Below are positions 1-4,392 of a DNA stretch of 9,133 nucleotides, piece by piece. The stretch lies in the NCBI GenBank assembly GCA_030591795.1, contig JAUVAJ010000041.1, positions 1-9,133 of the forward strand. Reading direction: 5' to 3'. The notes under the pieces were generated by a model. It was not told the DNA's origin. It was given only the letters and a program-made list of their open reading frames with translations, and ran no database searches. The stretch comes from Desulfuromonadales bacterium (GTDB lineage: Bacteria; Desulfobacterota; Desulfuromonadia; Desulfuromonadales; UBA2294). The position numbers and the translations under genes are program-made. Each line of letters starts with the position of its first letter. Positions within the stretch are counted from its first letter, which is position 1.

Positions 1-134
1 GCGCCAGAAACGGCAATTTAAAACTTTGCGGTCTGCAGCCTCAGGTCAGATCAATGTTTGAACTTACGCGCCTGCATCGGGTTTTTGAGATTTTCCCCGA
101 CGCGGACGAAGCTTTGGCGAGTTTCCAATCTTAG
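1..134 (+). CDS. STAS-domain anti-sigma factor antagonist (RsbV/SpoIIAA-like), C-terminal fragment
   Basis: This is the 3' end of a gene entering from the left edge. Reading codons from base 3 gives about 43 residues ending ...ALASFQS before TAG at 132-134. The stretch LKLCGLQPQVRSMFELTRL, followed by HRVFEIFPDADEALASF, is the typical last strand and helix of STAS anti-sigma antagonists. Proteins of this family bind and sequester an anti-sigma kinase when dephosphorylated and release it when phosphorylated on a conserved Ser/Thr, which lies upstream of this window. The anti-sigma kinase gene begins 17 bp downstream on the same strand, so the two are very probably co-transcribed partners. The N-terminal half, including the phosphorylation site, is not visible, so full length and activity cannot be judged. 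Confidence 0.8.
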   Translation, partial: ARNGNLKLCGLQPQVRSMFELTRLHRVFEIFPDADEALASFQS

Positions 135-151
135 ATTTAGCAGAGTCATTT

Positions 152-577
152 ATGGCAGAAAACTTTGAAATAGACATCAAGGTTCCGAACAAAACCCGCT
201 ATCTGGCCCTGATCGGCAGGATTGGTGAGGATATCGCGCGGACGCTCAAGGATTATCAAGGTGATCGATCCGATCTGGCATATCAGGTTAATCTGGTTTT
301 AACCGAATCTATGACTAATGCTATTCTGCATGCTCCGACTGATACAGATGATAATCGGCAGATCCACATAAATATCGCAATAATCAACGACAATCTGCAT
401 ATCAAGGTTTACGATCAGGGGAAAGGTTTTGATCTAGACTCTTTGCCACCGCCTGACTTTCAGGGGCTCAAAGAAGGTGGACGAGGGATATTTATTATTC
501 AGTCAATTATGGATAGTGTTACCTGCCACAAAGAAGGCGGCGGGCATGTTATTGAGATGATTAAGTACTTGCCTTGA
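152..577 (+). CDS. Anti-sigma regulatory factor, RsbW-type serine/threonine kinase (HATPase_c_2)
   Basis: A 141-residue protein with the GHKL ATP-binding fold of RsbW/SpoIIAB anti-sigma kinases. The N box is ESMTNAILHA (E52, N56, H60), the G1 box is YDQGKGFD (D88, G90, G92), and the G2 region is EGGRGIFII (residues 108-116). These residues bind Mg-ATP in the family. The protein should either hold a sigma factor or another target inactive or phosphorylate the STAS antagonist encoded just upstream. No transmembrane or sensor domain is present, so it is cytosolic. ATG at 152 follows the upstream stop by 17 bp with only a weak purine-rich ribosome site (GCAGAG at 140-145). The length fits single-domain members. 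No sigma factor or PP2C phosphatase gene is within the window, so the target is unknown. Confidence 0.88.
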   Translation: MAENFEIDIKVPNKTRYLALIGRIGEDIARTLKDYQGDRSDLAYQVNLVLTESMTNAILHAPTDTDDNRQIHINIAIINDNLHIKVYDQGKGFDLDSLPPPDFQGLKEGGRGIFIIQSIMDSVTCHKEGGGHVIEMIKYLP

Positions 578-927
578 AACACCCTACAGGATATGAAAAA
601 CCAATAGGACGCTGATTAAATTCAACAACTATAACCAACTTCTTTTTTACAGGGATTCCTCCTGCGCTAAAGCTACGGCGGACAAGATGCAGGATGGGTA
701 GGATAAAATCTATAAGGTTTTTTTGGTTAAGACCTTCAACCCAAACCCTTAGCTTTTTGCCTTCAAGCTTTAATCATGCCTTTTCAGCGTTAATCAGCGG
801 CCAAAAAGCCTTTGATTGCACCCTTGCTCTAAGATCTAACAGATTTTGATAGATTTTCATTTACTTGTCCGCCATAGCTTCATGCGACGAAGGGCGTCCA
901 CAATTAACGTTTTCCTCTATGCCTTCT
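578..927. other. 350-bp convergent intergenic region without a gene
   Basis: This gap lies between the 3' ends of the plus-strand kinase gene and the minus-strand HAD gene. I see no credible ORF, tRNA or classic terminator in it. It is A/T-rich and mostly filled by short modules that recur in the other convergent gap at 3563-3888; these are described as a separate repeat feature. Confidence 0.7.
611..895. repeat. Mosaic intergenic repeat, copy A
   Basis: Modules shared with copy B (3611-3883), left to right: a GCTGATTAAATTCAA segment (611-637); a GCTACGGCGGACAAG arm (670-686); TGCAGGATGG followed by AGGATAAAA (688-711, 21 of 24 bases identical to 3611-3634); GGTTAAGACCTTCAACCCA (725-743, 16 of 19 identical to 3798-3816); CAGCGTTAATCAGCGGC (785-801); an AGATTTTGATAGATTTT segment (841-857); and CTTGTCCGCCATAGC through GGGC (864-895). 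The arms at 670-686 and 864-880 are inverted copies of each other with 16 of 17 bases matching. The 864-895 module in reverse complement matches 3665-3695 over about 30 bases. I do not know an established name for this family. Confidence 0.75.
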
Positions 928-1548
928 TCATCCAAGTAGTGCAGCAAGTTCATTATGACTAGTCAAAAAAGGTTCGTGTTCAAACTGTGGTTTGTAAGCA
1001 ACAAACCGTACCCCAGCGGCTTCAGCTGCCATTTTATCGTAGACAGAATCACCGACAAACAGCAGCCGATCGAGCGGCAGATCGAGCTTTTCAGCCGCAA
1101 GAATCAACATATCTGCATGCGGCTTGGGCCGTGCCACATCTCTACTGGTAACGACGACTTTAAAAAAATGCTCCATTTCGAAATGGCGTAAAATTTCCGG
1201 CATGCTGGTGCCACGGTTTGTTGCAACCGCCAGCGGGCGCGAGGCAGACAGCTCTGCCAACACTTCAAACAGGCCCGGTTCGGGATCCATCCAGGGAATA
1301 AACTGTCGATAGTGTAATTGTGCTGACACCTCCAGCGCAGCGTCAACCAACGCCTCACCGAGTAGAACCTTGAACACTTCAGGGCTGGCAGCTGTATGGC
1401 AGAGAGTCATCTTTTCGCGGTCGCTTTCATCAACCGGCGCTTGGTTGAAATGCTTCAGAACGGCATTGTAATAAGCGAGGTTGGCGCGTCGACTCTCAAA
1501 CAGAACTCCATCACAATCAAATATTACGCCCTGGATATTATCAAGCAT
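928..1548 (-). CDS. HAD-superfamily hydrolase, phosphoglycolate phosphatase-like (Gph/PGMB subgroup)
   Basis: A 206-residue cytosolic phosphatase with all four HAD motifs. Motif I is DCDGV, with nucleophile D11 and acid/base D13. Motif II is the Thr of VATNRG (T110). Motif III is the Lys of RPKPHADM (K142). Motif IV is GDSVYD (166-171), which binds Mg2+. Residues about 15-85 form a small helical cap of the type seen in phosphoglycolate phosphatase and beta-phosphoglucomutase relatives. The substrate cannot be deduced from sequence; a small phosphorylated metabolite is the usual one. It is the last gene of the minus-strand set with rlu and lgt. Its ATG lies inside the end of lgt, giving an 8-bp overlap, so it is probably translated by coupling. 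A purine-rich AAAAGAG lies directly before the ATG, too close for a good ribosome site. Confidence 0.88.
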   Translation of the reverse strand: MLDNIQGVIFDCDGVLFESRRANLAYYNAVLKHFNQAPVDESDREKMTLCHTAASPEVFKVLLGEALVDAALEVSAQLHYRQFIPWMDPEPGLFEVLAELSASRPLAVATNRGTSMPEILRHFEMEHFFKVVVTSRDVARPKPHADMLILAAEKLDLPLDRLLFVGDSVYDKMAAEAAGVRFVAYKPQFEHEPFLTSHNELAALLG

Positions 1549-2326
1549 CTCTTTTACCGATCTTCAAGACCATATATACGCCGATCAAGCCGACGACCAG
1601 CATCGGGATAGACAGCAATTGGCCCATCGTTACATGTCCCGGTAAAAATCCGATATGCGCATCCGGCTCGCGGAAAAATTCAACTAACAACCTGGCTAGA
1701 CCGTAACCGGCGATAAAGGTGAACATCACTACCCCTTTGGCAATATGACGACGGTGTAAAAACATCAACAACAGAAACAAAAGAGCACCCTCGAGGCCTG
1801 CTTCATATAATTGGCTCGGATGCCGCGGATCTGATCCGGCCCCCGGAAAGATAATTGCCCACGGGACATCAGTGGTTCGACCCCATAACTCAGCGTTGAT
1901 AAAATTACCGATCCGGCCAAAAAACAGGCCGATCGGGGTAGCCGCAGCTACCAGGTCGCCAATCTCCAATAGGCTCTTGTTGCGCCTCTTGCCAAACAAC
2001 AGCAAAGCCACAACAACTCCGAGGAAACCGCCATGGAAGCTCATACCGCCTTGCCAGACTGCCGGGATCTCCAGGGGATTATGTAGATAGTAACCAGGGT
2101 TATAAAATAAAACATAACCGAGGCGACCACCGATAATGACGCCTAGCACAGCGTAAAATATCAGATCAGAGATATCTTCTTTAGTGAAGTCGAATTTACG
2201 CCAACGTAATATCTGCAACATGTACAGATAGGAAAATCCGAAACCGAACAGATACATCAAGCCGTACCAGCGCACGGCCAGTGGCCCAATCTGAAAAATT
2301 ATCGGATCGATCTGCGGGAAAATCAT
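1541..2326 (-). CDS. lgt: Prolipoprotein diacylglyceryl transferase Lgt
   Basis: Lgt moves the diacylglyceryl group of phosphatidylglycerol onto the lipobox cysteine of prolipoproteins, the first step of bacterial lipoprotein maturation, at the inner membrane. The 261-residue length is normal. Several hydrophobic segments are visible (about 15-38, 55-75, 98-112, 128-140, 180-192, 198-215, 235-255). The family signature GRIGNFINAELWGR spans 137-150, with the essential Arg and Asn at R138 and N141. FHGGFLG (97-103) carries H98, equivalent to the important His103 of E. coli Lgt. RHPSQLYE (168-175) and the FFREPD segment (R219) are also typical. ATG at 2326 is preceded by GGAG (2335-2338) at 8-nt spacing, which supports this start. 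The gene begins 21 bp after the pseudouridine synthase stop and overlaps the HAD gene by 8 bp. Confidence 0.96.
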   Translation of the reverse strand: MIFPQIDPIIFQIGPLAVRWYGLMYLFGFGFSYLYMLQILRWRKFDFTKEDISDLIFYAVLGVIIGGRLGYVLFYNPGYYLHNPLEIPAVWQGGMSFHGGFLGVVVALLLFGKRRNKSLLEIGDLVAAATPIGLFFGRIGNFINAELWGRTTDVPWAIIFPGAGSDPRHPSQLYEAGLEGALLFLLLMFLHRRHIAKGVVMFTFIAGYGLARLLVEFFREPDAHIGFLPGHVTMGQLLSIPMLVVGLIGVYMVLKIGKRDA

Positions 2327-2347
2327 CTTTTAAACTCCATTCAACCG

Positions 2348-3262
2348 TTACTTAAGTATTTTTGCAATATAAGACATATCATCTGGGAGCGGCAAATCAA
2401 AAGCGACGCGACTCCCGGTTACCGGGTGCAGAAAAGAGAGCCGGTTGGCGTGCAACATCTGTCGTGCAATTTGATACCCGTTTAAAGTTGGTGGACCTCC
2501 GTAACGGATATCGCCGAGCAAAGGATTTCCCGCTTCTGAAAAATGCACCCGTATCTGGTGTGATCGACCGGTCAACAGCTCTACCTCAACCAGTGACGCC
2601 AATTCCGACGAGTTAACCGTCAGGTATCTGGTGATCGCCTCCTGCCCGCACTTTTCAACCGACTTCATCAAGTTAGTTGCCCGATTACGGGCCAGCAGAG
2701 ACCTTATCTCGCCCTCTGGAGGGTCAAGCTGTCCGGCAACAATAGCCATGTACTGTTTTTTGATTGTACGTGATACAAACTGCGCTGTCATATTCTTATG
2801 CGCACGGGAATGGATGGAGAAAACCATCAAACCGGAAGTATCCCGGTCGAGACGTTGCACCATACCGATAGACGGTTTTTGCTGGCGACGGTACGGATCA
2901 GTCAGGAAGTTTTGGAGTGCCGAATAGAGTGTTCCCTTGAACCTTGACGGGGTTGGCTGACAATCAACTCCGGCCGGCTTGTTTATAATCAGGATATCGT
3001 CATCCCGATAGATGATATGTCTATCCTCAAGGGTAAAGGCTTTAAATGGCAACCCATCGATAAACAATTCTAACTTATCACCATTGCTTACTTGCTGCGA
3101 GCAGGTTCGATGACGACGACCATTTAGATGGAGACCACCGAAATCGATGATCTTCCGGACAAATGTTCGCGAAAGTCGCTGATCGAGCTGTGGTAAAGCC
3201 TGATCAATTCGTTGGCCTGACAAATCTGCAGGTATAATAAATCGTTTAACTTCACGTTTCAT
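2348..3262 (-). CDS. RluA/RluD-family RNA pseudouridine synthase with S4 domain
   Basis: A 304-residue enzyme that isomerises uridine to pseudouridine in RNA, most likely 23S rRNA. An N-terminal S4 RNA-binding domain (about residues 14-70; LSRTFVRKIIDFGGLHLNG) is followed by a catalytic domain (about 82-300). Recognisable pieces are ILIINKPAGV (90-99), the catalytic motif QRLDRDTSG (136-144) with catalytic D139, LLTGRSHQIRVHF, and GNPLLGDIRYGG. The motif usually begins with His (HRLDxxTSG); here it is Gln. The S4-plus-catalytic layout is that of RluC/RluD, but the target uridines cannot be assigned from sequence. ATG at 3262 has an imperfect GCGGAAG ribosome site just upstream. It is the first gene of the set leading into lgt and is divergent from the RNA gene at 3347. 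Confidence 0.9.
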   Translation of the reverse strand: MKREVKRFIIPADLSGQRIDQALPQLDQRLSRTFVRKIIDFGGLHLNGRRHRTCSQQVSNGDKLELFIDGLPFKAFTLEDRHIIYRDDDILIINKPAGVDCQPTPSRFKGTLYSALQNFLTDPYRRQQKPSIGMVQRLDRDTSGLMVFSIHSRAHKNMTAQFVSRTIKKQYMAIVAGQLDPPEGEIRSLLARNRATNLMKSVEKCGQEAITRYLTVNSSELASLVEVELLTGRSHQIRVHFSEAGNPLLGDIRYGGPPTLNGYQIARQMLHANRLSFLHPVTGSRVAFDLPLPDDMSYIAKILK

Positions 3263-3312
3263 CGGTCTTCCGCTTTAATCGCACCTTAACAACATTAAAA
3301 CAACCCAATCTA

Positions 3313-3340
3313 TTGACAGACCCCTGAAGAAAGGTAAAAT
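3313..3340 (+). promoter_or_regulatory. Sigma70-type promoter of the 6S-like RNA gene
   Basis: A perfect -35 hexamer TTGACA (3313-3318) and -10 hexamer TAAAAT (3335-3340, 5 of 6 matches to TATAAT) are separated by 16 bp. Transcription would start near 3347. There is no plus-strand protein gene downstream; the transcript leads into a structured region closed by an intrinsic terminator at 3532-3562. Confidence 0.75.
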
Positions 3341-3346
3341 ATAAAT

Positions 3347-3522
3347 GAGAGCAATCCGGGATGCAAACAGTCATAACTGTCTGCCAACAGATTATGCTAT
3401 TCGGATCACAGTAGAAGCTGTGGTGAGCCTGCCTGTCAATGAACAGGACGCCTGAAACAGCTCTCTGTACCGGAAGGTCGTTAAAAACAGGCTTATACAG
3501 ATTTGGCTGGCATCCCGGAACC
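3347..3522 (+). ncRNA. ssrS: 6S RNA candidate (SsrS, RNA polymerase-binding regulatory RNA)
   Basis: A promoter at 3313-3340 and a terminator at 3532-3562 bracket about 175-215 nt with no convincing ORF. The ends pair: CCGGGATGC (3356-3364) is the perfect complement of GCATCCCGG (3510-3518), extendable by T3355-A3519. Inside this is a local hairpin (ACAGT 3367-3371 with ACTGT 3376-3380), then GCCAA (3383-3387) with TTGGC (3503-3507). The apical arm has AGCTGT (3416-3421) with ACAGCT (3457-3462) and CCTGT (3432-3436) with ACAGG (3443-3447). The apical segment GGTGAGCCTGCCTG, with GCCTGAAAC on the return strand, resembles GGTGAGCATGCTCGG and GCCTTAAAAC of E. coli 6S RNA. Length, end-to-end closure and a largely single-stranded middle fit 6S RNA, which binds the sigma70 holoenzyme as an open-promoter mimic, mainly in stationary phase. 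The family call rests on remembered motifs and hand folding; the RNA gene itself is better supported than its name. Confidence 0.75.
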
Positions 3523-3531
3523 TAAAAATAC

Positions 3532-3562
3532 AAAGCCCCGACTTTCGTGTCGAGGCTTTTTT
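3532..3562 (+). terminator. Rho-independent terminator of the 6S-like RNA
   Basis: The stem is AAAGCC (3532-3537) with GGCTTT (3554-3559), continuing after one C/A mismatch with CGAC (3539-3542) and GTCG (3549-3552). The loop is TTTCGT. A run of six T (3557-3562) follows on the plus strand. This is a textbook intrinsic terminator. The upstream A-run gives the minus strand a shorter U-tract, so weak bidirectional action is possible. Confidence 0.9.
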
Positions 3563-3888
3563 ATTATCTGGTAATGCTACATAAAAACGAAACAATTATT
3601 AACAGGTATTTGCAGGATGGACAGGATAAAACCTTTAACTTACAAACCCTTAAACCATTTTGCCGCCCTCCGTCGCATTGGCTATGGCGGGCAAGCAAAT
3701 CAGAATCTATGTAAAAACAAAATCTGTAAAACTTTTAGCCGCTGATACACGCTGATGTTCGCTGATAAATTCAAAAGTTGTTAACCATACTTTTATTGAT
3801 TAAGACATTAAACCCACAAGTCCATGATTTTAGCTTTAAAGCTCTTATCCGCTTTTATCTGCGTTCATCCGCGGCAAAAGCCTGAGAT
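3563..3888. other. 326-bp convergent intergenic region without a gene
   Basis: This gap lies between the plus-strand RNA terminator and the 3' end of minus-strand ihfB. No ORF of coding character and no terminator typical of ihfB is seen. Most of it is the second copy of the mosaic repeat, listed separately. Confidence 0.7.
3611..3883. repeat. Mosaic intergenic repeat, copy B
   Basis: Modules shared with copy A (611-895), left to right: TGCAGGATGG plus AGGATAAAA (3611-3634); GCCCTCCGTCGCAT through GGCGGGCAAG (3665-3695), which matches the reverse complement of 864-895; an AATCTATG...AAAATCTGT segment (about 3697-3730) matching the reverse complement of the 838-857 region; GCCGCTGATACACGCTG (3738-3754), 15 of 17 identical to the reverse complement of 785-801; GCTGATAAATTCAA onward (3761-3787), matching 611-637; GATTAAGACATTAAACCCA (3798-3816); and CTGCGTTCATCCGCGGC followed by AAAAGCCT (3859-3883). 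GCTGAT occurs three times at an exact 10-nt period (3741, 3751, 3761). The GCCGCTGAT and ATCCGCGGC ends at 3738 and 3875 form an inverted pair. Confidence 0.75.
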
Positions 3889-4167
3889 TTAAAAGTCGAC
3901 CCGACTACGCAACTCTTTGCCGGTTTTGAAAAACGGAGTCTTTTTGGCCGGAATACTTACGATCTCCCCACTTTTTGGATTCCTTGCTTCTCTGGCATCG
4001 CGTTCCCTGATGCTGAACGAACCAAAACCGCGAATTTCGACCCGGTCACCGCTAACCAGAGCATCACCAATACTGGTGAAGATTGTGTTAACCACCAGCT
4101 CAGCTTCTTTCTTGTTAAGACTTTCTGCGTTGGTCGACAACTGCTCTACTAGCTCACTCTTCGTCAT
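3889..4167 (-). CDS. ihfB: Integration host factor beta subunit / HU-family DNA-binding protein
   Basis: A 92-residue nucleoid protein of the HU/IHF family. IHF is an alpha/beta heterodimer that binds specific sites and bends DNA sharply, helping transcription, recombination and replication. The N-terminal helices (1-40) form the dimer core. EIRGFGSFSIRERDAR (44-59) and RNPKSGE (62-68), with the intercalating proline P64, form the DNA-binding arm, and TPFFKTGKELRSRV (77-90) is the C-terminal piece. The start MTKSELVEQL and the position after rpsA favour IHF-beta over HU, since rpsA and ihfB lie close together in many proteobacteria, but HU cannot be wholly excluded. ATG at 4167 has a near-perfect ribosome site. 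The 225 bp separating it from rpsA suggest it may have its own promoter; I see only a weak TACAAT candidate in the leader. Confidence 0.87.
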   Translation of the reverse strand: MTKSELVEQLSTNAESLNKKEAELVVNTIFTSIGDALVSGDRVEIRGFGSFSIRERDAREARNPKSGEIVSIPAKKTPFFKTGKELRSRVDF

Positions 4168-4174
4168 AATTACT

Positions 4175-4181
4175 ACCTCCT
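4175..4181 (-). promoter_or_regulatory. Strong Shine-Dalgarno sequence of ihfB
   Basis: On the minus strand this reads AGGAGGT, complementary to the anti-Shine-Dalgarno end of 16S rRNA, with 7 nt to the ATG at 4167. It fixes the ihfB start and is much stronger than the other ribosome sites in the window, fitting an abundant nucleoid protein. Confidence 0.85.
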
Positions 4182-4346
4182 GTCAGCATTCCAACGATAT
4201 TGTAATCCAGAAGCGATAGCCGCGCGAACCTCTTAAGAGAAAGGCTTGCAGCCTGCTCAATAAAACAATCAAAAAATTACTCGGTTCAGGTGAGCCAACC
4301 AATATACTAGAAGGTTATTGGAAGATTTATCGCACCTTAAACTTAG

Positions 4347-4376
4347 AGGCCCCCTGCAAAAGTTCGCAGGGGGCCT
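4347..4376 (-). terminator. GC-rich hairpin after rpsA, terminator-like without a U-tract
   Basis: AGGCCCCCTGC (4347-4357) and GCAGGGGGCCT (4366-4376) form a perfect 11-bp stem with an 8-nt loop, starting 16 bp after the rpsA stop. The bases following the stem on the minus strand (CTAAGTTTAAGG) contain no run of T, and the plus strand has none either. It may be a rho-aided or U-less terminator, or a 3' stabilising or processing stem between rpsA and ihfB. Confidence 0.6.
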
Positions 4377-4392
4377 GATTACAATTAAACTA

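Noticed and set aside
578..927. CRISPR array or insertion sequence in the repeat-rich gap
   Set aside because: The repeat modules are irregular in spacing, order and orientation, and there is no transposase or regular spacer pattern.
955..1191. Plus-strand ORF opposite the HAD gene
   Set aside because: It overlaps HAD motifs III and IV on the other strand and has no family features or ribosome site.
3345..3455. 36-codon plus-strand ORF starting ATGAGAGCAATCCGG inside the RNA gene
   Set aside because: The predicted transcription start falls on its ATG, so it would lack a ribosome site. It ends in the middle of the structured region, overlaps the long closing stem, and its peptide has no recognisable character.
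3392..3595. 67-codon minus-strand ORF covering the RNA gene and terminator
   Set aside because: It has no ribosome site or family features and runs antisense through a well-formed terminator and RNA structure; it is a chance frame.
4182..4346. Possible riboswitch or small RNA in the ihfB leader
   Set aside because: Only short inverted repeats are present (CTCTTAAGAG at 4230-4239; CCAATA 4299-4304 with TATTGG 4316-4321), with no known aptamer core and no terminator. The weak TACAAT box has no good -35, so I could not support a promoter or RNA call.
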